A stretch of 64,000 bases of DNA from Pseudomonadota bacterium. Lineage in GTDB: Bacteria > Pseudomonadota > Gammaproteobacteria > Burkholderiales > Burkholderiaceae_C. The translations under genes and the position numbers were made by a program. The notes below the pieces were generated by a model, which was not told the origin of the DNA, did not search any database, and saw only the letters and a list, made by a program, of their open reading frames with translations. Positions 18,260-26,016 of the stretch are shown piece by piece; within the stretch, counting starts at the first letter, position 1; the number at the start of each line of letters is the position of its first letter. The stretch covers positions 1-64,000 of the forward strand of contig CAUJHQ010000115.1 in assembly GCA_963204815.1 (NCBI GenBank), read 5' to 3'.

Positions 18260-18856
18260 ATGGGCACCGGTCCGGCCGCCGACGCCTTCGCGCCCGCCGT
18301 GCTCGAAGCGGTGGCGCGCATTCCCGCCGCGCGCGTGCGGCGCAGCCGCGAACCCGCCGACGCCGCGCGCCGCCTCGCGCGCCAGGCCGCGCTGAAGGCG
18401 GCCGCCACCGCCGGCGTGCTGGCGCTGCCCAGCGGCCCGCTGGGCTGGCTGACGCTGTTGCCTGAGATGCGCTCGGTGTGGAAGATCCAGGCCCAGCTGG
18501 TGGCCGACATCGCCGCGCTGCATGGCCGCAAGAGCGAGCTGACGAAGGAGCAGATGCTGTACTGCCTGTTCCGCGACGACGCGGCGAACGTGCTGCGCGA
18601 CGTCGTCACGCGGGTCGGCGAACGCTTCGTCGTGCGGCCGCCGTCGTCGCGCCTGATGCAGCGCCTGGTGCGCGAGATCGCGCTGCGGCTCACGCAGCGC
18701 GTGCTCGGCAAGGGCGTGGCGCGCTGGCTGCCGGTGGCCGGCGCGGTGGGCGTCGGCGCCTATGCGTACCACGAAACCCAGCGCGTGGCGCAGGCGGCGC
18801 TGGAGCTGTTCGCGTCCGAAGTCGAGACCGTCACCGAGCCGGAGGGCACGCCATGA
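18260..18856 (+). CDS. Hypothetical protein, possibly EcsC-like
   Basis: A 198-residue protein with a basic N-terminal half and two modest hydrophobic stretches: AGVLALPSGPLGWLTLLPEM near residue 55 and RWLPVAGAVGVGAYAY near 160. The GPLGWLTLLPE...QAQLVADIAALHG arrangement resembles EcsC-family proteins, but the match is weak and from memory. It starts 6 bases after the tdk stop, and its own stop overlaps the next start (ATGA), placing it in the salvage operon. Function unknown. Confidence 0.75.
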   Translation: MGTGPAADAFAPAVLEAVARIPAARVRRSREPADAARRLARQAALKAAATAGVLALPSGPLGWLTLLPEMRSVWKIQAQLVADIAALHGRKSELTKEQMLYCLFRDDAANVLRDVVTRVGERFVVRPPSSRLMQRLVREIALRLTQRVLGKGVARWLPVAGAVGVGAYAYHETQRVAQAALELFASEVETVTEPEGTP

Positions 18857-19125
18857 TCGAACTGCCCAAGGAAGCGCGCGAGCGCGCGATCCTGTCCATT
18901 CAGCGCTACGCCGAAGAGAACCTGGAAGAGAAGATGGGCAACATCGCCGCCGGCGCGCTGCTCGGCTTCTTCCTGCAGGAGATCGCGCCCAGCGTCTACA
19001 ACCAGGCGGTGGCCGACGTGCAGGAGAAACTGCAGGCGCGCGTCGCCGAACTCGACCTCGAGGTGCACGAGGACGAGTTCGGCTACTGGCGTGCGCAGGG
19101 CGGCGTGCGCCGCGGCCGCACCTGA
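18853..19125 (+). CDS. DUF2164 family protein
   Basis: A 90-residue protein opening MIELPKEARERAI and containing RYAEENLEEKMGN, LLGFFLQEIAPSVYNQAV and a charged C-terminus. This is the layout of the small DUF2164 family of unknown function. The ATG overlaps the previous TGA, so the two are translationally coupled. It ends six bases before the convergent amidohydrolase gene. Confidence 0.85.
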   Translation: MIELPKEARERAILSIQRYAEENLEEKMGNIAAGALLGFFLQEIAPSVYNQAVADVQEKLQARVAELDLEVHEDEFGYWRAQGGVRRGRT

Positions 19126-19131
19126 GCCGCT

Positions 19132-20211
19132 TCAGGCGCCGCGCAGGCGCGGCAGGATGCGCAGCGCGTTCTCGCGCTCGATGGCGCGCAGGTCGGCGCC
19201 GCTGAAGATCGCCGCCAGGCCCTTCGTGTGCTCGGCGGCCGAGCGGTACGGGTAGTCGGTGCCGTAGACGATCTGCGAGGTCGGGACCAACTTCGTCAGC
19301 GCGGCCATCGCGACCGGGTTCGAGGTCTGCGCGGTGTCGTAGTAGAAGCGGCGCAGCTCGCCGAGCACGCGCTCGGCGGTGAACCCGGGCTTGGCGTAGG
19401 GCGGCCGCATCATCTGCACCAGGAAGCGCTCGGTCACCGAGCCCAGCGTGCCGCCGGCGTGCGAGAAGATGAAGTTGATGTCCGGGCAGCGCTGCGCGGT
19501 GCCGCTGAACACCAGGCTGGCGATCGTGCGTGTCGTGTCGGTGCCGTATTCGATGATGACCGGCGGCACGCTGCTGGCGATGTTCAGGCAGCACGACGGG
19601 TCGTTCGGGTGCGTGTAGGCGGTGGCCTTGCGGCGGTTCAGCTCGTCCATCACCGGCGCGAACGCGGGGTCGCCGAGGTACTGGTTGCCGTAGCTCGTCA
19701 TGAAGGCCACGCCGTCGGCCTTCAGCACGTCCAGCGCGTAGGCGATCTCCTTCAGCGTGGCGTCCACGTGCGGCATCGGCAGCAGCGCGAACATGCGCAG
19801 GCGGCCCTTCGAATCGTCGGACAGCTTGCGCGCGTACTCGTTCGAGGCGCGCGCCACCGCGGCGGCATCGGCGGCGTTCAGGAATCCGACCGCCGGCAGC
19901 GTGGGCGAGGTGATCGCGGTGGCGACGCCGCCGGCGTCGAGGTCGTCGATGGACTTCTGCGGCGTCCAGTTGTTGACCGGCGGCGAGTCGAGCTTGGCGG
20001 CCTTCAGCGCCGTCACCCACGGCGGCGGCGAGATGTGGTGGTGCACGTCGATGCGGTGCGGGCCGGCTGGTGTTGGCGTGGTGCAGCCGGCCGCCGCCAG
20101 CGCACCGAGCGCGGCCGCGCCGCCGAGCAGTCGGCGCCGGCCGGCGCTCGCCGGGGCGCAGGCCGCACAGGTGCCGGCGACGGGCCTGATGATTCCGTTG
20201 TAGTCGAACAT
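19132..20211 (-). CDS. Amidohydrolase-2 family protein, exported
   Basis: A 359-residue protein with an N-terminal export signal GRRRLLGGAAALGALAAAGC, which combines a Tat-like twin arginine and a lipobox-like AAGC. The TIM-barrel metal-dependent hydrolase domain starts IDVHHHISPPP near residue 54. FSHAGGTLG near 250 and YGTDYPYR near 318 supply the remaining ligands of the ACMSD/amidohydrolase-2 group. Members decarboxylate or hydrolyse aromatic acids. Export would be unusual for a decarboxylase and suggests a periplasmic substrate. It follows the dienelactone hydrolase gene by 26 bp. Confidence 0.85.
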   Translation of the reverse strand: MFDYNGIIRPVAGTCAACAPASAGRRRLLGGAAALGALAAAGCTTPTPAGPHRIDVHHHISPPPWVTALKAAKLDSPPVNNWTPQKSIDDLDAGGVATAITSPTLPAVGFLNAADAAAVARASNEYARKLSDDSKGRLRMFALLPMPHVDATLKEIAYALDVLKADGVAFMTSYGNQYLGDPAFAPVMDELNRRKATAYTHPNDPSCCLNIASSVPPVIIEYGTDTTRTIASLVFSGTAQRCPDINFIFSHAGGTLGSVTERFLVQMMRPPYAKPGFTAERVLGELRRFYYDTAQTSNPVAMAALTKLVPTSQIVYGTDYPYRSAAEHTKGLAAIFSGADLRAIERENALRILPRLRGA

Positions 20212-20237
20212 GGGGTCTCCTCCGGTTGTTCTGCCGC

Positions 20238-21137
20238 TCAGGCCAGGTGGCGCCGGAAGAACGCGATCGTGCGCTCCCAGGCCAGCCGTGCCGCCGCCGC
20301 GTCGTGGCGCGGCGTGGTGTCGTTGTTGAAGCCGTGCTGGGTGCCGGCGTACTGGTGCATCTCGTGGCGCACGCCGGCCGCCTTCAGCGCCGCTTCATAG
20401 GCCGGCCAGGCGGCGTTGATGCGTTCGTCGACGCCGGCCAGCTGCACCATCAGCGGCGCCTTCACGCGTGCCGCCAGTTCGGGCGCCGGGCTGTTGCCGT
20501 AGAAGGGCACGGCGGCGTTCAGGTCGGGCAGTTCGGTCGCCAGCCAGTGCACGATGCCGCCGCCGTAGCAGAAGCCCACCGCGCCCAGCTTGCCACTGCC
20601 GTCGGGGCGGGCGCGCAGCCACTTCACCGACAGCAGGAAGGCGGCGCGCGTCTTCGACTGGTCCAACGTGGCGAAGGCGGCGCGCGCCTTGTCCTCGTCG
20701 CCCGGGTAGCCGCCCAGCGGCGTCAGCGCGTCGGGCGCGAAGGCCATGAAGCCGTCGAGCGCGAGGCGGCGCGTGATGTCCTCGATGTGCGGGTTGAGGC
20801 CGCGGTTCTCGTGGATCACCAGCACCGCGGGCAGGCGGTTGCGGCCGGCCGCGGCGGGGCGCGCCAGGTAGCCCTTGATGGCAACCTCACCGCCTTCGGT
20901 GGGCACGGTCGCCCACTCGGTCTTCAGGCGCGCGTCGTCGGGGCTCACCTGCTGGCCCATCGCGAAGTCGGGGCTCAGCGCGGCGAGCAGGCCGGCGGCG
21001 GTGGCACCGGCCTTCGCGAAGCGCTGCGCCTTGTCGAGGAAGCCGCGGCGGTCGACGTCGCCGTGCACGTAGGCGTCGAAGAGGATCAGCAGTTCCTGGT
21101 CGAAGTCCTGTGCGGTCAGGCGCGGCGGCATCGGCAT
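20238..21137 (-). CDS. Dienelactone hydrolase family protein
   Basis: A 299-residue alpha/beta hydrolase. After a ~60-residue helical lead and a stretch that looks like an internal Tat/Sec-like region (AKAGATAAGLLAALSP), the catalytic domain shows VIHENRGLNPHIED. The Cys nucleophile elbow is GFCYGGG near residue 195, the acid near GVDERI, and the histidine is in GTQHGFNND near 268. Cysteine as nucleophile and the HENRG motif define the family, which opens lactone rings in aromatic catabolism but often serves other esters. Confidence 0.9.
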   Translation of the reverse strand: MPMPPRLTAQDFDQELLILFDAYVHGDVDRRGFLDKAQRFAKAGATAAGLLAALSPDFAMGQQVSPDDARLKTEWATVPTEGGEVAIKGYLARPAAAGRNRLPAVLVIHENRGLNPHIEDITRRLALDGFMAFAPDALTPLGGYPGDEDKARAAFATLDQSKTRAAFLLSVKWLRARPDGSGKLGAVGFCYGGGIVHWLATELPDLNAAVPFYGNSPAPELAARVKAPLMVQLAGVDERINAAWPAYEAALKAAGVRHEMHQYAGTQHGFNNDTTPRHDAAAARLAWERTIAFFRRHLA

Positions 21138-21224
21138 GCTCCTGCGAGGGGCGGCGCACGAGGCTACGCCGCGCGCTGCCGCGCCACCACCGGGATTGCG
21201 CTGGGCCCACGCCGGCCCAATGCC

Positions 21225-21863
21225 TCAGGTGCCGCGCACGTAGGGGTTGCTGCGGCGCTCGCGGCCGAAGGTGCTCTCCGGGCCATGGCCGGGAATGAAC
21301 ACGGTGTCGTCGCCCATCGGCCACAGGCGCTGCGTGATGCTCGAAATGAGTGTGTCGTGGTCGCCGCCGGGGAAGTCGGTGCGGCCGATGCTGCCGGCGA
21401 ACAGCACGTCGCCGACGAAGGCACGCTGCGCCTCGGCGCTGTGGAACACCACGTGGCCCGGCGTGTGCCCCGGGCAGTGGCGCACGGCGAGCACGCTGTC
21501 GCCGACCTGCACCGTGTCGCCGTCTTCCAGCCAGCGCGTCGGCGTGAACGGCTCGGCCGGCGCGAAGCCGAACATGCGCGCCTGCTGTGCGAGGCCGTCG
21601 ATCCAGAACTGGTCGCCGCGGTGTGGCCCGACGATCGGCAGGCCCATTTCGCGCGCCAGCGTGCCCGTGCCGCCGGCGTGGTCGATGTGGGCGTGCGTGA
21701 GCAGGATCTGCGTCAGCCGCACGCCGTGGCGTGCGGCCGCCGCGCGCACGCGCGGCAGGTCGCCGCCGGGGTCGATCACGGCGCCTTCGAGCGTGCGCGG
21801 GCACCAGACGACGGAGCAGTTCTGGGCGAAGTTCGTGACGGGGACGGTTTCGTAGTTCAGCAT
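21225..21863 (-). CDS. MBL-fold metallo-hydrolase (glyoxalase II-like)
   Basis: A 212-residue metallo-beta-lactamase-fold hydrolase with the metal site THAHIDHAGG near residue 57, HCPGHTPGHVVFH near 131, DVLFAGSIGRTDFPGGD near 152 and PGHGPEST near 190. The pattern matches the YcbL/glyoxalase II-like group that hydrolyses thioesters or acts on persulfide adducts. It starts 3 bases after the TlpA-like gene's stop, so the two are cotranscribed behind the palindromic operator at 23973. Confidence 0.9.
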   Translation of the reverse strand: MLNYETVPVTNFAQNCSVVWCPRTLEGAVIDPGGDLPRVRAAAARHGVRLTQILLTHAHIDHAGGTGTLAREMGLPIVGPHRGDQFWIDGLAQQARMFGFAPAEPFTPTRWLEDGDTVQVGDSVLAVRHCPGHTPGHVVFHSAEAQRAFVGDVLFAGSIGRTDFPGGDHDTLISSITQRLWPMGDDTVFIPGHGPESTFGRERRSNPYVRGT

Positions 21864-21866
21864 CGT

Positions 21867-22688
21867 TCAGCGGGGGAGCCGGATCGCCTTCAGGCGGCCC
21901 TCGAGCGCGGCGGCGTTCAGCACGCCGACATGGGCGTCGACGAGCCGCCCTTGCGCATCGTAGAACAGCGTGGTCGGCAGGCCGCGCGAGCCGACCGCCG
22001 TGCCGAGCGCGGACCCACGGTCGAGCAGCACCTCGCGCGGCGGCGGCGCCAGCGTGGCCAGGTAGGCGCGCACGGCGCCGGCGCTCTCGCCCTGGTTCAC
22101 GAAGAGGAAGCCGACGCCGGTCTCGCGCTGCTGCGCGGTCGCCAGCGTCGGCATCTCCTGGCGGCAGGGCCCGCACCAGGTGGCCCACAGATTGACGACG
22201 ACCGGCCGCCCGGCGGCGGCGGCGCGCAGGTCGAGTGGCCGTTCGCCGTCGAGGGCGACGAGCGCGGTCGCGGGCAGCGCCGCGCCACGGTGTTTGCCGG
22301 CGAGCCACGTGCCGGCACCCCAGATCGCCAGCCCGGCCGCCGCCGCCACCGCCAGCGGCCGCCGCAGCGGCGGCAGGCGCCCGCCGCGCCACGCCAGCCA
22401 GGCCGCGCCGGCGGCGGCGCCGGCGGGCGCGTGCCAGCCGCCGTCGCGCAGGTCCAGCATCGACAGCGGGGCCGCGAGGTACGGCGCCGCGTTCGACGCC
22501 AGGTGCACCAGCCGGGCCGCCAGCAGGCCGAGCCCGGCAGCGACGAAGACGGCATGGCCCGCGGCGTCGCCGCCGTGCGCGTGCGCGGCGGCCAGCCGCG
22601 CCGCCACCCCGGCGGCGGCCCACACCGCGGCCAACAGCAGCAGCGGCGCCACCGGCAGGGCGATCGGGCCGAGGGTGAGCGACAGCAC
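21867..22688 (-). CDS. Membrane-anchored TlpA-like thiol-disulfide oxidoreductase
   Basis: A 273-residue protein starting at GTG. The N-terminal ~130 residues hold four hydrophobic segments resembling the membrane part of prolipoprotein diacylglyceryl transferase-like proteins. A TlpA/ResA-type thioredoxin domain follows, with the redox site WATWCGPCRQEM near residue 170 and the cis-proline loop SRGLPTTLFYD near 233. The thioredoxin domain should face the periplasm. It could reduce disulfides or carry persulfides, in keeping with its AhpD-like and MBL neighbours. Gaps of 3-4 bp on both sides indicate one transcript. Confidence 0.85.
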   Translation of the reverse strand: MLSLTLGPIALPVAPLLLLAAVWAAAGVAARLAAAHAHGGDAAGHAVFVAAGLGLLAARLVHLASNAAPYLAAPLSMLDLRDGGWHAPAGAAAGAAWLAWRGGRLPPLRRPLAVAAAAGLAIWGAGTWLAGKHRGAALPATALVALDGERPLDLRAAAAGRPVVVNLWATWCGPCRQEMPTLATAQQRETGVGFLFVNQGESAGAVRAYLATLAPPPREVLLDRGSALGTAVGSRGLPTTLFYDAQGRLVDAHVGVLNAAALEGRLKAIRLPR

Positions 22689-22692
22689 GGGC

Positions 22693-23571
22693 TCAGGCGG
22701 CGCAGGCGTCGCGCAGGAACCCGACCACGGCGCCGGCGTGCGGCGCGAGCGCCTGCCGCAGGTCGTGGTCGCCGTCGACCGGCAGCCAGCGCGCCCGCGC
22801 GTTGCGGGCCACCAGGCGCTCGGCGTCGCCGGCTGGCACCACGCGGTCGGCGCGCCCGTGCACCACGAGCACCGGGCACTGTACGGCGGCGATGGTGTTC
22901 ACCGGCGCGATGTCGTCGAAGCGGGCGCCGATCACGTGCTGCACGTGCCGCATCACGTACCAGCCCAGCACCGGGTAGGGCACGCGCTTCTCGGCCATGA
23001 AGCTGCGCATCACCTCGCGCGGGTGCGCGAAGCACGACAGGCTCACCACCGCCCGCACGTCGTGCCGGCGCGAGGCGTGCAGCAGCGCGGCGGCGGCGCC
23101 CACCGAATGGCCCAGCAGCGCCAGCCGGCCGGCCGCGACCTCGGGCTGGCGCTGCAGCCACGCCAGGCTGGCGGCGATGTCCTCGGCGAAGCGCGGCATC
23201 GACGTGAAGGGCTCGTCGGCGCTCTGCCCGTGGCAGCGGGCGTCGACCAGCAGCACGGCGAAACCGGCGGCGTGCAGCGGCGGCACCACCGGCCACATCA
23301 GCGCGGCGTTGGCGCCCCAGCCGTGCATCACCAGCACCGCCGGCACGGGGAACTGCTGCGGCACCGGCGGCAGCACCCACCAGCCCGACAGGTGCCGCCC
23401 GCCCGGCCCGGCGACCGCCACGCCGTGCACGCGGTCGTCGGCAACGCCGGGGTGCCGGTGCGCCAGGTCGTGCGCGATGCGCGGCGCGCGCAGGCCGCGC
23501 AGGATCGCGCGGTGGGCCAGGCGCTGCAGGCCCCAGGCGCCGGCGAGCGCCGCGCCGGTCTCGACGAGCAC
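22693..23571 (-). CDS. Alpha/beta hydrolase with N-terminal membrane-proximal segment
   Basis: A 292-residue hydrolase. The GTG at 23571, just after the AhpD-like stop, is the likely start; the track's frame to 25617 is a shadow extension. After a short hydrophobic N-terminus come VMHGWGANAALMW (oxyanion region), the nucleophile elbow GHSVGAAAA near residue 150, HGRADRVVP (acid) near 240 and GDHDLRQ (histidine) near 263. All triad positions are visible. The substrate is unknown; such proteins often act as esterases. Confidence 0.85.
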   Translation of the reverse strand: MLVETGAALAGAWGLQRLAHRAILRGLRAPRIAHDLAHRHPGVADDRVHGVAVAGPGGRHLSGWWVLPPVPQQFPVPAVLVMHGWGANAALMWPVVPPLHAAGFAVLLVDARCHGQSADEPFTSMPRFAEDIAASLAWLQRQPEVAAGRLALLGHSVGAAAALLHASRRHDVRAVVSLSCFAHPREVMRSFMAEKRVPYPVLGWYVMRHVQHVIGARFDDIAPVNTIAAVQCPVLVVHGRADRVVPAGDAERLVARNARARWLPVDGDHDLRQALAPHAGAVVGFLRDACAA

Positions 23572-23576
23572 GCTGC

Positions 23577-23948
23577 CTAGGCCGACTTCGCCGCCGCGGC
23601 GCGCGCGAACTCGTCGAAGGCCGCGCCGGCGTTGGCGGCATACATCAGCGACGGGCCGCCGCCCATGTAGGTGGTGACGCCCAGGGTCTCGTCGACTTCC
23701 TGCCGCGTCGCGCCCAGCCGCGCCAGCGCCTTGGCGTGAAAGCCGATGCAGGGGTCGCAGCGCGCGGCGACGCTCAGCGCCAGCGCGATCAGTTCCTTGG
23801 TCTTGGCGTCGAGCGCGCCGTCGGCCGTCGCGGCGCGGCCGAGCTCGCTGAAGCTCTTCATCACGTCGGGCGTCGAGCTGCGCAGCGGCGCCAGCCCGGC
23901 GGAGATGGACTGCGTGAGCTCGCGGTACTTGTTCGTCGGTTCGGTCAT
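23577..23948 (-). CDS. AhpD-like / carboxymuconolactone decarboxylase family protein
   Basis: A 123-residue protein starting at the ATG at 23948, supported by AAAGGTGG upstream; the track's 23981 start would lie inside the operator. The redox motif CDPCIGFHAKAL near residue 60 is the CxxC-xxxH site that gives AhpD-type proteins peroxidase/disulfide reductase activity. The GVTTYMGGGPSLMYA segment completes the helical core. It is the first gene of an operon with a hydrolase, a TlpA-like protein and an MBL hydrolase, which suggests a peroxide or thiol-stress role. Confidence 0.9.
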   Translation of the reverse strand: MTEPTNKYRELTQSISAGLAPLRSSTPDVMKSFSELGRAATADGALDAKTKELIALALSVAARCDPCIGFHAKALARLGATRQEVDETLGVTTYMGGGPSLMYAANAGAAFDEFARAAAAKSA

Positions 23949-23972
23949 GAGGGCCACCTTTCTGCAGGGCAC

Positions 23973-23990
23973 TATACCCAAATGGGTATA
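23973..23990. promoter_or_regulatory. Palindromic operator TATACCCA-AA-TGGGTATA over the AhpD-operon promoter
   Basis: Eight-base arms separated by AA form an AT-ended, C/G-tract dyad in otherwise GC-rich DNA. On the minus strand the right arm continues as TATAGT, a good -10, 25 bases before the AhpD-like start codon, so a bound protein would block the promoter. Dyads of the type ATACCC-N-GGGTAT are used by CsoR/FrmR/CstR-family repressors that sense metals, aldehydes or persulfides. No such regulator gene is in this window, so the binder is inferred. Confidence 0.6.
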
Positions 23991-24034
23991 AGAACATCAT
24001 TGTGCTGGCGCAATGGCCGGTGCCGTGCGGGCGC

Positions 24035-25177
24035 CTATGCCGGCGTGCCGAAGCGCCGCATGAACCGGCGGTCGATGCGGTCCTTCCAGCGCCACACCCA
24101 GCGCCCGCTCCACGACCAGCGGCCCCAGGTGGCCAGCGCGTGGCGGTCGCCGGTGGCGACGAGGTACAGCGCCTGCCGCTGCGGCGTCCACGGCTGCAGC
24201 GCCCGCCCTTCGCAGAAGGCGCGCAGGTTGTGCGACAGCACCGGCCCGGCGCGCACCGCGAAGACACCGGACTTCGGGCGCGCGTCTGCCAGCGCGGCGA
24301 CGTCGCCGGCGGCGAAGACCTGCGGGTGCGACACGCTCCGCAGCGTGCGGTCGACGCGGACGAAACCGCCAGCGTCGGTCGCCAGGCCGCTGGCGGCCGG
24401 CCAGGCTGGCGCGGCGGCGCCGGTCGACACGAGGCAGGCATCGAAGGGCACCGGCGGGCCGGCGTCGATCCGCACCTGGCCGGCGTCCAGGCCGGTGGCC
24501 CGCACGCCACCGCGCCACGCGATGCCGCGCTGCGCCAGCAGCCGCGCGGCGTGCCGGCGCGTCGCCTCCGGCATGCCGGCCAGCGGCAGCGCGTCGGCGC
24601 CCAGCACGCTGACGAAGAGGTGCGACCAGCCTTCCAGCGCCGCGCGGTGCCGGACCGCGAACGCCAGCTCGACGCCGGCCGCGCCGGCGCCGACGATGAC
24701 GAGGTCGAAGCGCCGGCACTGGCCGAGCAGCCGGTCCACCAGCGCAGGCCAGGCGGCGATGAACTGCTCGATGGGCCGCACCGGCAGCGCATGCGTGGCG
24801 GCGCCGGGCAGGGCCTGCAGCGCGGGCATCGGGCCGGTGTCGATGGACAGCGCGTCGAAGGGCAGCGTCGTGCCGTCGGCACCGAGCACGGCGCCGCGCG
24901 CCAGGTCCAGCGCGACGCCCGCGGTTTCATGGAAGGTGGCTCCGGCCGCCGCGGCCAGCGCGTCGAGGCGGATCGCGCAAGCCTCGATCGGGTAGTGGCC
25001 GGCCACCCAGCCGGGCAGCATGCCGGAATAGACCTGGCGCCGGTGCGGCGACACCAGGTGCACCTGCCAGCCGGTGAGCGGCCGGGCCGCCAGGTCGGCC
25101 AGCACGCGCACATGCGCGTGCCCGCCGCCCAGCAGCAGCAGCCGCTTGATGGCGCCGCCGCGCGGCTCAGCGCGCAT
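24035..25177 (-). CDS. FAD/NAD-linked oxidoreductase of the SelD-N-terminal-domain type
   Basis: A 380-residue two-Rossmann flavoprotein starting at the ATG at 25177. The first dinucleotide motif is the unusual LLLLGGGHAHVRVL, characteristic of NDH-2-like proteins found alone or fused in front of selenophosphate synthetase (SelD). The second is VIVGAGAAGVELA near residue 155, and the FAD-terminal motif is VFAAGDVAAL near 290. No SelD gene is visible. The C-terminal ~60 residues are Trp/Arg-rich (GRWVWRWKDRIDRRFMRRF), suggesting membrane association. It overlaps the DUF547 stop by 11 bp. Confidence 0.83.
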   Translation of the reverse strand: MRAEPRGGAIKRLLLLGGGHAHVRVLADLAARPLTGWQVHLVSPHRRQVYSGMLPGWVAGHYPIEACAIRLDALAAAAGATFHETAGVALDLARGAVLGADGTTLPFDALSIDTGPMPALQALPGAATHALPVRPIEQFIAAWPALVDRLLGQCRRFDLVIVGAGAAGVELAFAVRHRAALEGWSHLFVSVLGADALPLAGMPEATRRHAARLLAQRGIAWRGGVRATGLDAGQVRIDAGPPVPFDACLVSTGAAAPAWPAASGLATDAGGFVRVDRTLRSVSHPQVFAAGDVAALADARPKSGVFAVRAGPVLSHNLRAFCEGRALQPWTPQRQALYLVATGDRHALATWGRWSWSGRWVWRWKDRIDRRFMRRFGTPA

Positions 25178-26003
25178 CGTTGAGCGCCCAGTCGTAGTCC
25201 AGGTGGACCAGTCTGTAGCGGCCGGCGCGCAGGTCGGCCTGCGCCTGCGGCGTGGTGGCCAGCACGTCGGCATGGCGCGCGAACAGCGCCTGCAGCGAGC
25301 CGTAGCCCTGGTGCCCGCGCTCGAAGTCCTGGCGGTACCAGTCGAAGATCTTCGACACCGCCAGCACGCCGCTGCCGGCGTCGAAGCGGTTGCGGCTGCG
25401 GTCGGACAGGAAGCGGCGCAGCGCGTCGTCGAACTGGGCGTCGAGCCGGTCGGCGACGTAGGCTTCGGGGCGCAGCATCGGGCAGCCGATGGACGCGCAC
25501 ACCACCGCCGCGTGGATGCGCGGGTCGTCGAAGACGCCGGGGGCGCGGATCATGCCGTGCTCGATCTCGTCGAGCGAACGCTCGCGGCCGAGCAGCCGGA
25601 AGAACTTCCGCTTCCACGGGCTCTGCAGGAAGCTGCCGAGGTCCTTGATGGAGGCCAGGTCCGGGTAGCGCGTGAGCACGAGCGCGACCGTGAACGCGTT
25701 GTACGCGTTGACCAGGAAGGCCAGCTGCTGCGGCCGCGGCCAGGCGCCGTAGGCCGCCGCCGGCACCGCCGACAGCGTCTCGAGGTAGGCGTCCAGGGCC
25801 GGGCGCTGCGCCTGCACGGCGGCATAACGCAATGCCGACGCGTTGCCGCCCGCGGCCAGCACCACGTGCTGGCGAAGCAGCGCGTCCCAGGCGCCGTGGC
25901 GGTGGTCGAAGGCGACGGCCGGGGCCTGCGCGGCAGCGTGGCCTGCCAGCGCCAGCGGCAACGACGCCAGCAGCGCGCGGCGGCGCATGCCGTCGCCCGT
26001 CAT
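25167..26003 (-). CDS. DUF547 family exported protein
   Basis: A 278-residue protein with a signal peptide (MRRRALLASLPLALAGHAAA). The ATG at 26003 is used; 25988 is an equally possible start. The DUF547 core shows LAFLVNAYNAFTVALV near residue 110, SFLQSPWKRKFF near 135, LDEIEHGMIR, HAAVVCASIGCPMLRPEAY near 175 and KIFDWYRQDF near 220. The conserved Cys in ASIGCP and the NAYN motif are recognisable. Function of the family is unknown. It lies 13 bp after a VTT-flavoprotein gene and overlaps another flavoprotein gene. Confidence 0.88.
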   Translation of the reverse strand: MTGDGMRRRALLASLPLALAGHAAAQAPAVAFDHRHGAWDALLRQHVVLAAGGNASALRYAAVQAQRPALDAYLETLSAVPAAAYGAWPRPQQLAFLVNAYNAFTVALVLTRYPDLASIKDLGSFLQSPWKRKFFRLLGRERSLDEIEHGMIRAPGVFDDPRIHAAVVCASIGCPMLRPEAYVADRLDAQFDDALRRFLSDRSRNRFDAGSGVLAVSKIFDWYRQDFERGHQGYGSLQALFARHADVLATTPQAQADLRAGRYRLVHLDYDWALNDAR

Positions 26004-26016
26004 CGGGTGCTGCGGC

